Source of the DNA: Platanthera guangdongensis
Taxonomy: Eukaryota; Streptophyta; Magnoliopsida; Asparagales; Orchidaceae
DNA length: 64,000 nucleotides
Reading direction: 5' to 3'
Assembly: GCA_039583875.1 (NCBI GenBank)
Contig: CM077149.1
Location: 18,799,194 to 18,863,193 of the forward strand
A program made the position numbers and the translations under genes. The notes beneath the pieces are model-generated. The model was not told where the DNA came from. It was given only the letters and a program-made list of their open reading frames with translations, and made no database searches. Numbering within the stretch: the first letter of the stretch is position 1; every line of letters begins with the position of its first letter. This document shows positions 11,101 to 19,942 of the stretch, one piece after another.

Positions 11101-14100
11101 CATTTGGAACATAAAGAACCTGGCAACCTAGAGGAGGTGACGATTCTTCCGCTCGGCCACACCATTCTTTTGCGAGCTTGTGGCGTATAGGGGCTCATTA
11201 CATGTTGGACGAGCGGAGCTTGGAACAACGAACTAGCGAAGACGTTAGAAGTAAGATCATGGCCCTGAGATCATGAGAAATAAAAGGATTCTCTTTTATT
11301 TAATAATTGATTACAACTATACAACATAGCCCTCTAATATATATAGGAGGGCGGGAGGCTGAATTACGAAATACCAATATGGAACAAAAGCACAAGTACA
11401 AAGAGACAAATATCAACGAAGACCAAGGGGACAAAAAACATGTTAAACTAGAGGACAAGAATTTAAGACAAGGTGAATGATAAGAGAGAAATAACAGAAG
11501 CGTAAGCTAAGCATGTAAAAAAATGAATAAAAAACATGAGAAAATTGAGTGATTGCCTCAACTACCATCTGTCCTTCATTGGTTTATCATATGTCCTTCA
11601 TTGGTTTATCATCTATAACATACTAAATGAGAGTTATCAAGTGGACATTACGGTTTGTCCCTGCATCATATGGCCGTGATGTCAATCACATGAGATTATT
11701 TCAATAATCTAGTGAAGGTCCCTCTAAAAAAGTACAAATATTTTAGCATTTTAATCTTAACACCAAGCACTATAAAAGCCTCAATAAAATAAATAAAGTC
11801 ATGGTAATATTCCTCTAAAATAATGTATAATTTTGATTTCTAAAAAATATTATAGAGCTTATGTGATTTATAAAAGAGACATTTTAATGTAACAAAGTGG
11901 CATGCACCTGGTCTTTTTTACCGATTTTAAAATTATATTTTTACACTTTTAAGAAAAGGAGGAGGGGTGAGGAGGAAAAAAAAGGTTAAGGGTGGTTTGG
12001 TAATATGTAATAGTAGTAATACTTGGTAAAATGATTAAAAGACTAAAGGAGCTGAGTATCTTCAATCAAAATAGTGCCCGGAAGACTCCAAACGTTCATG
12101 GAACAATCAGCACAAACATAATTTTTAATGCATGCTATAATAGCATTTTAAATAAAGTCTCAGAAACTTACAATTCAAGCTACCAACTAAAATACAAATC
12201 AGAGATGAAAACATAACCTAACATGAAATATTCAACAAATTCAGCATGTATTATAAAAGTAAAAGATATAAAAGCTGAATACCAAAAGACGAAGTGAGAG
12301 AGAAGCCCATCAACATGATAAAGCACATAAAACAGGATGGAAGATCATACTTCCTTTTTTTTCTCATCCGAAGAGGAAAGAGGAGCAGTGGAAAGCCCCG
12401 TCTTCTGTGCATATTCCTCCTTCATAACATTGCAAAATTGAAGTCAGTAAATTGGTCCTAGAAGTGGTTGAAGGATACTAAAACCAAGTAACTGACGACC
12501 ATCGCAAAAAAGTAAAGACTAACCTCATATATCTCAGCTAAGCCCTTCTTACTCTTTGTTTCGTCCTGCAGAACAGGAAAACCAAATTCAAATGTTAAAC
12601 GGAAAATCAAGTTAAAAAAACCCTCAAATAGGCAAATCAGTTTATACCATCTCTGTAAACACTTTTGGAGCTCTTAATGGTAAATCAGGTGCCCTCTGAA
12701 CATCATCAAAATGAGCCTGAAATCAAAAAATACGTTTCCTTTACAAAAAATCAGAGATAGACCAATGAGAATGCAGTCATTTTTTCTCATTATAATATAC
12801 AATTGGTGTTAAATTTTATGACCAGCTTTCTTTTGCCAGTACGGAACAATGAGTATGTCTTACTGACATCTCATAAGATAATTATGTAGAGTGCAAGTAT
12901 ATGTTGGATATAGTATACATAAAGTACAAGTATTAACCCCCCCCCCCCCCCCCACAACACACATAAACACATTCAAGCGTAAATACAGATATTATCAAAA
13001 TTAAGCTTGCCCATGGAAGTGTGGAATATCTTTGGAGGTAAAATTTCAATGCAAAGATAAACTTTTTGTGAAAATGAAGGTACATGAGCAAATGAAATAA
13101 CTTTTTTATCTTAATCATCTCAAACAAAGTTACAATCAACCTCAATGAGATTAGTGCGTTCAAGAAATAAATACAGGAATTTCAACATACACAACTGCTT
13201 GATTGATTGTCGCAAAAGAGCAAAAATAGAGGATGTATTACATCTTAGGTGTCATAAAGGGAACGCGGCCGTTGAATCTCTGAAATAAGGTGTTCAACAT
13301 CGGAATGAGAAACAACAATCGGCTTCGTGCTTTTTCAGGATATAAAAAAATGAATTGGTATCGACAGGCAGAACGGAGATCAACCGATCACCAATAGAGC
13401 CAACCCAATTAGACTAAGGCTCCGTTTGGCGTGGCGTTTTTGCTTCGGTGAGTTTGGACAAAAACACCACCATCATATAGTGTATGTTTGGGATGACAAT
13501 GGTTATGATCACCACCAAGAAAAGAAAAACTAGTTTTGAACATAAAAGTGGACGACGTTTCTTAGGTGAGGTCGGGCATTCACGAACGACGGTTCATAAC
13601 AACCGTGTTCACGACCGCCACCGCCGCGCCAAACGGAGCCTAACAATATCCATGCAAGGTTAAGTATTTTTTTGGGTATGAATGATAAATCTTGTTGATC
13701 TGCTTTCTTCGAGTATCGAAGGATGCGAAGAATGGCATTTCAATGGGTAGTGATAGGGTTGGCAAGAATCAACTGACACAACTTACAATAATGAAATTTG
13801 GGGGCAAACAATTCAACAATTGCATTCATGGAAGTGTCAGTGGGTCGACATCCCAATAATCTAGTGTCTAAGAGAATGTTAAGAACATACATTTGTTGCC
13901 GCATGAATATATCACTCTTGGTGTTGACAGCCATCAATCCCTAAAAGTAGGGAAAGATAAAAGATCTATCGTGAAATGTCAGTGTAAGGTATTGCTTGAT
14001 AGCAATGATACCTTAGAAATCACAATCAGTGGCGATAATATAGTCAACATAAACAAAAAGGATGGCAAATTCTTATGACTGTTTCTTCATGAAAATGAAA

Positions 14101-17100
14101 TGATCAATTTAGCTTTGTGAAAAGCAAAAGGAGCAACCTATAGTATCAAACTTCGGAAATCAAGCCGCAGTTGACTGCTTGACCTCGTAAAGAGACTTTT
14201 AAAGTGAACAGACAAAAATCCCCCTTCCCACTCTCTCATACTAAAGAGATTCTTGTATATAAATTCTATCCCTTAAATCATTATGCAAGAAGGCATATTT
14301 TGGTCTAAATATTCTAGAGGGCAAGTACTGGTAGAGATGTAATGAGTCAAACATATATCAAATTAAACATGGGGAACGATATTGAAATAATCAATTAGGT
14401 ATTATTGTGTGAACTCTTTTGCGACAAAGAAAGCATTAATCATCTAGATTATGCTTAATAGTAAAAACACACATATACCTAACTAATCTGCAACTAGGAG
14501 ATAGATGAACTAACCTCGGAGTATCATTAGGGCCTCCATTTCCTCATTCATAGTAGTTGTCCAACTAGAATTTGGTAACGCTTTCAAAATATTAAAGGGG
14601 CTAGTGATAGAGTGAAGGTAAAATGTAAAGGCCTAAAACTAAGGAATGGGATGAGCAATGAAAACAAAATGTGTAATAATATGAATGCCTCAAATGCGCT
14701 TACCTTTTCCCCAAGAGAAAGATCATTGGAGATAGTATTTGATGAAGAAAGTGATGATAGAGATGGAGAAGTAATATCCTAACACTTGTTGAAGCCAAAT
14801 ATAAAACAACCTCGCATCTTCTGGTATAAAGCAAAAATGTTTTTCTCGTACTAACCTATGAATGGATAATTCCAAATTATAAACAAACGAAAATGATATA
14901 TTGATTATTTTAACTTAAAAGATAATAATACAAGAAAATGAGATAACCGTGCTTTTCTTTTTGGGAGAATAATAACAATATCATTAGTGCTGAAGTGAAT
15001 AACGAAGAAATACGCGTATAATTGCATGAGGATCTACTTTATCATAGTCGGGTGTATATGTCTAAATAAAGCACAAGCAATTACTCATTACTCAGTGAGG
15101 GTAAAATATCTTGACTAGGAAAAAAGGACTAAAAGGGTAAACATTTCCAATAAACTTAATACACATGCAATTTATGTGATAGTGGACAGAGAGAACATTA
15201 ACAAACTGTTTGGTTCGGCACTTCGGCGGGAGCAGACGGCTGGGCGAAGACGAAGCCGCTGTTCGGAGTTGGAGGGGGGAGGCGGGGATTCGAAGCGGAA
15301 AGTTTCTCTCAGTTCCTGAGGGTGTTGCAGGAGCAGACGCGGCGGGAGCAGACGTCGCGCATTTGTTTTCCCGCAGTCCGGCGGCGTATGCTCCCACACC
15401 GGCGTGAAAACACCACCCCAAACGAACCCTAAAACTCCAAAAATGTTTTGAATGTCCATCTCACATTAAAACTTAGAGTAAATCTCAAGTAAATGCCTAC
15501 TTTTTCAGCAACTCCATTTTATTGGATGGTATATGATAGTTGGCAAGCATACCGACTGCAAGTAATAAAGTAGTGAGATTTTACACTCGAGAATTATCGT
15601 CTCCACAAGGAATGTGGTTGATAGTATCCATCAACTCCAGCGTCACTAACAATTTAAGCGTGACTGAAATTTGCATGATTTAATTAACAAAATCACTACA
15701 AGAAAAGAAAAATACGCGAATGTGCGGGTCTCCATCACCGCTTCTCTTACACGCGTGTCGCCAACAACGCCTCGCACTTTCGCTCACCAACGAGGGTCAC
15801 CCTCACCTCTTCGCATTCACTTTGCAATTGTAAAGCCAAGCTCTCGCTCTCAAGCAAACAACAACCAAGCAATCTTAAAAAACAAGAAAACAAGATCAAG
15901 AGCTCATTCACAACACAAATGACAACAACCAACAACACCTCTTAACCAAACCATCCACAATAGAAAGTGCACCTATGAACACTTACACCCAATGGTCATG
16001 TTGTGTAGAATGCATTAGAATACACTTTAATAAAGATTACAAATACTCTAAAGATAAAGGGAAAAATACATGTTACCACTCCATGATACGGAGGGAATGA
16101 GAGACAATTCCTCGAGCATGAGGGGAGACAAGCAAGGACATGTAATCCCGGTTCCCACAACCACTTGGCTACCGTCCGAGATTCATACATGTTGTAACCA
16201 CCTCTCAAAGTTCCTCGTCTTCTCTCTGGTTTGTTCGCCTCCAGATCAAGTGCTTCGTCTTGAAGCCTCAATGGAATCCATGCAACCACCTTATTCTACC
16301 TTTAGAATGCTTGGGGAGGTTGGAGAAGAGGGACGAAGCTCTAGTGTTCTCGGGCGAAAATGGGAGGAAATGGAGCTTCCAGGCGAAGGATCCAACTTAA
16401 AATCACGCAACATTATATATATAGACCATCGGGAAAGAATAAGTGCATGTGCGTGCCCGCAGTAAGAGCAGAAGAGAAGTTGGGCACCCAGTTGTGCACG
16501 TCGCACACGCAATTGCACGTGCGCGCACGAGAGTGCGGAATCAACGCGCGCGCAAATTCAGATCCAGAAATAAGTTGCGGTCAAGGGAATAGGAGACGCA
16601 CACGCGTGCGTCGTGAAGCACGCGGGCGTGCGTTAGAAATTTTGAACATAAGTTCCCTAGACATGCACAAAAAATCACACCTGCAAAAAAGCATGTCCAT
16701 ACAGTCTAGAAATGCATAGAATATAAAATGAGCATTTTTCATACAATTCTAACCCAAAATAGGGCAATTACACATTGAACTAAAAGGGGAAAACGATGAA
16801 AGGAATGCACGCATCAGTGTAGAATGTGGATGCAAAATAACTATAAAATTACGACAAAAACACATCATTTCTGAAAAATTTTCTTTCCAAATTCTACACG
16901 CCAACAAAATTTGTGATTAGACTACAGACATGCCCCCTAAAAATACCTTAATGTAAATCAAACTATAAATTGGTTCAAATTCAAGCAATAAACAATTTTT
17001 TTTTGAAAAAAAAACATTTCTAAAGGATTCATTATTTAACCTCAATTATCCTTTTCTTGATTAAGTCTTCAATCGAAGCTGTCACTTCCTCTGTAATCAC

Positions 17101-19869
17101 TGGAGGAGGCCTTACATTATGTTCAAAATCAAGGTCCACTTCAAGAGCACTATTTTTAGGTCTTTTATTTGCAGTAACCTATTACAATGCAAAAGATAAA
17201 TTAGACAGCAATGGATCAAAACCATGTGTATGTATTCAACAATGCATTAATTGGCATGGAACTTACTAAATTTAGTATAACCCTGCAGCATACTAAATGC
17301 ATGGGAAAGAGGGGGAAAGAGGAATGAGCAAAATACCTCTCCTTGCATGGTCCACATCTTGGGGTCCAAGTTAGCTTTCTCCATTTCATGTATCTTAGAT
17401 TGCATCTTCAGTAGCTCTTTTTCATGAGTTGATAAAGCTCCTCCATCCTGTAAAGATGAGCATGCAAGTGATTCTGCAATATAGGCTAGTTACTTTATTA
17501 ATTGTAATGAAAATTTCAAATTGACCTGTGTATCAATATACATTCCATTATTTTCTTCTTCATTTGACAATGGATCCTCTGATCCATCAAGACCCTTTTT
17601 CTCTTTTATGCCACCCTTTCTCTTCCCGGAATTTTTTGTTTCCCCACCAAAAAAGTCTTCATATCTGGAGAAACATTTCATAACATGAATTTAGTATATA
17701 AAAGGGCAGCCCAATGCACAAAGCATCCCCATGTAGCGAGGGTCCGGGGAAGGATTCCACCACAAGGGTGAAATGTAGGCAAACCTTACCCTGCATTTTT
17801 GCAAGAGACTACTTCCAGAACCTCAAGGCCACACCTCAACCGGTGTGTCAAAGCTCCCCATCATGAATTTAGTATATAAGCAAAGAAAAATTGATTTAAC
17901 GCATTTGTTAGGGATTCAAAAGTTTCAATTGTTGCACGGTGATTCAACTAACATATTCATCAACACAAAGCAACCTAGGGATAACAAAAATAATTTAATT
18001 CAATATTTCTCCTGGGTTTAATATTCTGACATAAGCAAATGACATGACACAAAAATGATGGATTCAAAATCTTCTAGTGAACTAATAAACTTAGGCAGAC
18101 TTAAAATAGGAAAGAATAACTAAAATAATATGTCAAATAAAGCTTAAAAGAAGGAAACAAGTTGAAAACTTCAAACAACAAGCTCACCTTTCATCTTTTG
18201 CATCTTCATAATCGCCAATATTCAAATCCAACTAAAATAAGAATTAAAGAGATAATCAAATATCACCACCAAGAAACCAAGACAAGAGAAAAAGTAAAGA
18301 TACCAAAATCCTTAATGGTGCACTTCTTGTTTCTAGATAAAGTTCATCCACTATAAAACAATATTCATTATAGCATCTATTGTTAAAGGTAATAAAGAAC
18401 TTATGCTAATAAGAGAGTAAAGGTATCAAATGGAACACAAAATAATACATGAAAGGCTCAATCTAGGGTTCGGTTTAGTGCTCAATTTTCGTTTGTTCTG
18501 GGAGCATTTTTTATTCACCCGCCAGATAAATGGTTCGGGTAACGTCCATTTTGGATTCCTGGTGCGGGGGGAAGGTCAAAAACTCCATTTTGAGCTTCAT
18601 TTCCCACCGAATGGTAGGGACTTCATTTCTCCGTGGAGTTTCACTTTCAATTGGAGCCACTGGCACTGTTCTCCCAAACAGAGATTAAATGTTCATTAGC
18701 AAAATCGGTATTGCTCCAGTTAACAATGTAGATTAGATTGCATTATGATTTTTTTCATTTTTTTTATTTAAATGTAATTGTAGCCTAAACTATTTCTTCG
18801 ACTAAGCTCTCAAGTAGTTATCATATGCCTTCCTAATTGTATGTATGATAATTTTGCAGCATCATGAGAATATATTGTACAATCATGTGAACTATAAACT
18901 TGACATACTAGTGTAGAGCAAGATATATGAAGCTTCAAAAAAGATACTAGTGCAAATTTCAATCTTCTGAACTATAAACTTGAGATGAATTAGATATCAA
19001 AATACTAGCCTTAAGAATTTACATTTTAACTCATACCATGACATCTTAACTAATATTACATCAATTCATTTTATTTTATTTTATTTTGAAATTTAACCAA
19101 AAAGGAAAAAAATTTAAAGCAAAGAAAGAAGATTCATTCTTACAGCTGCATAATCTTCGTCCTCCTCCTCGTCATCCTCATCCATGCCCACATTCTTATT
19201 CATATCATCCACACCCGCATTCGATTTTGTTTTTTCTTTGTTTCTTTGGACTCTATACTCCCTCGCCTCATCATCCTCCAAATACTCCTCCAACTCATTA
19301 ATCTTCAAAAATCTGTCCTCCACTCCATTCCCTTTCCAAGTCTTCTTCTTCTCATCACCTTCCTCCTCCCCCTCATCATCACCATCAACATCATCATCAA
19401 CATCATCAACATCATCATCATCATCATCATCATCGTCGTCATCATCATTGTTCTTCACCTCTTCACTATCTCCATCATCTCTTTCATCCTCACCATCTCC
19501 TTCTCCTCCCACCTCTTCCTTCTCCTCTTCTTCTCGGCCCTTTTCCTTTACCTCGGCCTCAATAACGATCGGGGCCACGTGCTCCAGCTGTTTGACCTTG
19601 CGTCGTAAAGATGACTGTACGGGACGATGAACGAGTTCTACCTGAGACCATATCTGCTCGGCATCGAAGTGTTCTTCTGCGAGGAGGGCGTCGACTGGGA
19701 GCTTCGAACAGTGATTAACGAAAAAGGAGAAGAGAGAGACAGAACCTCCACGGGTTGAAGCTGAATCCTCTTGCGAGAGTAAATCAGATGGTTCCAGCTT
19801 CATCATTTCTTCCACGGCGTCGCCCCTCTCGGTCGTCCTCCCCGCCATTGACGGGACTAGCAAGGCCAT
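8055..19869 (-). CDS. MPP10: MPP10-like U3 snoRNP protein gene (11 exons seen, last exon missing)
   Basis: Mpp10 is a nucleolar part of the small-subunit processome. With IMP3 and IMP4 it binds the U3 snoRNP and is needed for 18S rRNA processing. Exons (minus): 19869-19144, 18231-18188, 17664-17526, 17447-17337, 17178-17041, 12716-12648, 12565-12524, 12419-12351, 8482-8411, 8322-8269, 8196-8055. All junctions are GT..AG and phases agree, giving 535 codons plus one base. Family text is clear: FDAEQIWSQV, an acidic middle, FLKINELEEYLEDDEA, YEDFFGG, THEKELLKMQSKIHEME, NSALEVDLDFEH, AHFDDVQRAPDLP, LFKRLCLKLDALAHFHFAPKP and AMLAPEEVFLGKGDLK, then a basic tail. Only a short C-terminal exon is missing; it was not found downstream, where LTR elements lie. 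No stop or frameshift is seen in the exons, so the gene may be functional. Confidence 0.93.
8269..8322 (-). CDS. MPP10: MPP10 exon 10
   Basis: 54 bases, 18 codons, between CTGCAG^GTTATT and GAAGAG^GTATTT. It encodes VIEEMSIHANIPALAMEE, in line with the family. Confidence 0.92.
8411..8482 (-). CDS. MPP10: MPP10 exon 9
   Basis: 72 bases, 24 codons, between TTAATCAG^GCAAGT and AAACCG^GTATGC. It encodes ASFLFKRLCLKLDALAHFHF, the most conserved Mpp10 C-terminal block. Confidence 0.93.
8692..8930 (-). repeat. 3' LTR of copia relic 1
   Basis: 239 bp on the minus strand, from TGTTGAAGGAATC to GAGTTTCTACA. It contains a TATA-like TTCAATATAAAG near 8788-8777 and AATAAAATTC near the end, as in copia LTRs. 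It follows the end of pol (text like GQVVDILTKALPRP near 9040-9000) at the expected distance. Confidence 0.7.
9071..9688 (-). pseudogene. Copia RNase H fragment (relic 1)
   Basis: 206 codons with the copia RNase H order: YRHLVGKLIYLTATRPDISF, VVGMVSRFMHAP, a YSDCDYANSLDDRRSTSG block, KQTMVARSSVETEYRSM and ELTWLESLL. The first Asp and the Glu of the active site are visible. The frame departs from the family near 9160. Inactive piece of a pol polyprotein. Confidence 0.88.
9737..10135 (-). pseudogene. Copia reverse transcriptase fragment (relic 1)
   Basis: This carries the RT catalytic box as ILVYIDDIFIT (usual form YVDD), then KKHLIFEFQVKYLGSLRYFLGI, the copia RT thumb. Upstream, the KSLYGLKQSPRAWF-like block is out of frame near 10050-9980. 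The gene is broken on both sides. Confidence 0.85.
10326..11265 (-). pseudogene. Copia integrase C-terminal and RT N-terminal fragments (relic 1)
   Basis: Two overlapping frames. 11076-10609 reads RVFVRVCFVHHLGPPMDKLA, TKYMFVGYSRTQMSYICYYP and KLVTFADVTFLENQPF, the conserved copia integrase C-terminal domain. 10814-10326 contains LRAAMDEEMVTLWDNLTWDL, the start of RT. Further upstream a decayed TPQ.NGVAE motif is seen near 11190. The frameshift between the two lies around 10700-10600. Confidence 0.75.
11266..11620 (-). repeat. Probable solo copia LTR
   Basis: On the minus strand, TGTTATAGATGA at 11620 to CATGATCTCA at 11266. It has a TATA box (CTATATATATTAG near 11345-11332) and AATAAAAG shortly before the end. 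A 21-22 bp direct repeat lies in its U3 (11572-11614). It does not match the LTR at 8692-8930, so it is a different family. No matching target duplication is visible, so the edges are inferred. Confidence 0.5.
11621..12350 (-). other. Remainder of MPP10 intron 8
   Basis: AT-rich intron DNA. No coding, repeat or mobile-element signature was recognised apart from short poly-A/T stretches. Confidence 0.5.
12351..12419 (-). CDS. MPP10: MPP10 exon 8
   Basis: 69 bases, 23 codons, between TTATGAAG^GAGGAA and AAGGAA^GTATGA. It encodes EEYAQKTGLSTAPLSSSDEK. The acceptor has a weaker pyrimidine tract than the others, so its exact edge is slightly less sure. A 3.9-kb intron follows. Confidence 0.87.
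12524..12565 (-). CDS. MPP10: MPP10 exon 7
   Basis: 42 bases, 14 codons, between CTGCAG^GACGAA and TATGAG^GTTAGT. It encodes DETKSKKGLAEIYE, a conserved Mpp10 block. Confidence 0.9.
12648..12716 (-). CDS. MPP10: MPP10 exon 6
   Basis: 69 bases, 23 codons, between GATTTCAG^GCTCAT and GAGATG^GTATAA. It encodes AHFDDVQRAPDLPLRAPK, which directly continues the KKRIIE end of exon 5 as in other Mpp10 proteins, although 4.3 kb separate them. Confidence 0.92.
13418..13640. mobile_element. Tourist-like MITE with TAA target duplication
   Basis: 223 bp. The ends are inverted repeats, GGCTCCGTTTGGCG and CGCCAAACGGAGCC (14 bp perfect), flanked by TAA at 13415-13417 and 13641-13643. TAA/TTA duplications and these ends fit PIF/Harbinger-derived MITEs. 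It has no coding capacity and needs a transposase in trans. Confidence 0.9.
15202..15429. mobile_element. Probable Tourist-like MITE, GC-rich
   Basis: About 228 bp of GC-rich DNA inside an AT-rich copia relic. The ends have TGTTTGGTTCGG and its imperfect counterpart CCAAACGAACCC, flanked by TAA at 15199-15201 and 15430-15432. The inverted repeats are imperfect, so it is less sure than the element at 13418. The open frames within it are compositional. Confidence 0.55.
15694..15760 (+). mobile_element. CACTA-type transposon terminus
   Basis: The sequence CACTACAAGAAAAG starts at 15694. CACTACAAGAAAA is the usual end of plant En/Spm (CACTA) transposons. The matching TTTTCTTGTAGTG end was not found nearby, so this may be a fragment or one end of an element whose other end has decayed. 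Its inner extent is unknown; the end coordinate is nominal. Confidence 0.5.
15761..17040 (-). other. Rest of MPP10 intron 5 proximal to exon 5
   Basis: No gene is recognised. 16440-16640 stands out: it is rich in GCGTGC/GCACGC and alternating purine-pyrimidine text inside AT-rich intron DNA. This may be a fragment of an unidentified element. Confidence 0.4.
17041..17178 (-). CDS. MPP10: MPP10 exon 5
   Basis: 138 bases, 46 codons, between GTAATAG^GTTACT and ATTGAG^GTTAAA. It encodes NSALEVDLDFEHNVRPPPVI and EEVTASIEDLIKKRI, in the conserved C-terminal half. The following intron is 4.3 kb and holds a copia relic, two MITEs and a CACTA terminus. Confidence 0.93.
17337..17447 (-). CDS. MPP10: MPP10 exon 4
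   Basis: 111 bases, 37 codons, between TTTACAG^GATGG and GGAGAG^GTATTT. It encodes STHEKELLKMQSKIHEMEK and ANLDPKMWTMQGE, a strongly conserved Mpp10 block that probably forms a helix. Confidence 0.93.
17526..17664 (-). CDS. MPP10: MPP10 exon 3
   Basis: 139 bases between TTTCTCCAG^ATATGAAG and ACACAG^GTCAAT. It encodes the family signature YEDFFGG, then a basic and acidic linker. A SINE target duplication begins only 19 bp upstream of its acceptor AG (see 17684-17879). Confidence 0.92.
17684..17879 (-). mobile_element. Au-type SINE with 18-bp target duplication in MPP10 intron 2
   Basis: The body is 17702-17861, read on the minus strand. It has the Au SINE 3' half: CTCTTGCAAAAATGCAGGGT, AAGG, a CCTTGTGG block, TTCCCCGGACC and GCATTGGGCTGCCC, ending in a short T tail. 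The Pol III boxes near 17850-17810 are degenerate. The flanks CATGAATTTAGTATATAA at 17684-17701 and 17862-17879 are identical over 18 bp, the hallmark of LINE-driven insertion. Recognition is from memory of the family consensus; the duplication is seen directly. Confidence 0.88.
18188..18231 (-). CDS. MPP10: MPP10 exon 2
   Basis: A 44-base exon between TTTTAG^TTGGAT and GATGAAAG^GTGAGC. It encodes LDLNIGDYEDAKDE and the first two bases of an Arg codon completed by exon 3. It is found by matching phase and the acidic Mpp10 context before YEDFFGG. Confidence 0.85.
18232..19143 (-). other. MPP10 intron 1
   Basis: 912 bp, AT-rich. A more GC-rich block at about 18450-18690 (with CAAACAGAG at one side and GGGTTCGG at the other) looks like a foreign insert, but no clean inverted repeat or duplication was found. 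Confidence 0.5.
19144..19869 (-). CDS. MPP10: MPP10 exon 1
   Basis: 242 codons from the ATG at 19869-19867; a second in-frame ATG at 19848 is also possible. It has a Ser/Phe-rich N-terminal part, FDAEQIWSQVELVHRPVQSSLRRKVKQL (the conserved Mpp10 N-terminal motif), then a very acidic Glu/Asp region with a run of Asp encoded by GAT repeats, and DRFLKINELEEYLEDDEA. The donor is GCAGCT^GTAAGA at 19144/19143. The antisense Ser-rich open frames here are shadows of the acidic repeat. Confidence 0.92.
19385..19448 (-). repeat. Coding trinucleotide repeat (Asp run) in MPP10 exon 1
   Basis: Plus-strand CAT/CAA repeats read as GAT (Asp) and GTT (Val) codons on the minus strand, giving runs of up to 12 Asp in the acidic region. 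It is in frame and would vary in length by whole residues. Confidence 0.9.
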
Positions 19870-19942
19870 TAAGGTTCGGGAGCAAGGTTCGCGGTGCTTG
19901 GGGAAGGGAGGAGAAACGTCCGAGTCACGGGAACCCTATTTT

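Larger units (their letters stand above)
8692..11265 (-). mobile_element. Copia relic 1 in MPP10 intron 8
   Basis: On the minus strand, from high to low coordinates: the end of the integrase core (a CPYTPQ.NGVAE-like block near 11190), integrase C-terminal text, RT, RNase H and a 3' LTR (8930-8692). Gag, protease and most of integrase are missing. Many frameshifts mark it as old. It is in the same orientation as MPP10. Confidence 0.8.
13040..15560 (-). mobile_element. Copia relic 2 in MPP10 intron 5
   Basis: Strongly decayed but readable in fragments on the minus strand: an integrase block (NGVAEK near 15525-15508), the RT start (TTMNEEMEAL near 14560-14530), an RT box (LFVYVDYIIAT near 14065-14030), the RT/RNase H junction (MYVLNILLDTRLLGCRPTDT at 13890-13830) and the RNase H end (NLIEVDCNFV near 13160-13125). 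Two MITEs are inserted in it (13418-13640 and 15202-15429). It has the same orientation as MPP10. Confidence 0.7.

Noticed and set aside
18430..18699. Possible MITE or gene fragment in MPP10 intron 1
   Set aside because: Composition differs from its surroundings, but no matching inverted ends, target duplication or protein motif could be found.
19184..19630. Ser-rich and Ile-rich plus-strand open frames
   Set aside because: Antisense shadows of the acidic repeat in MPP10 exon 1.
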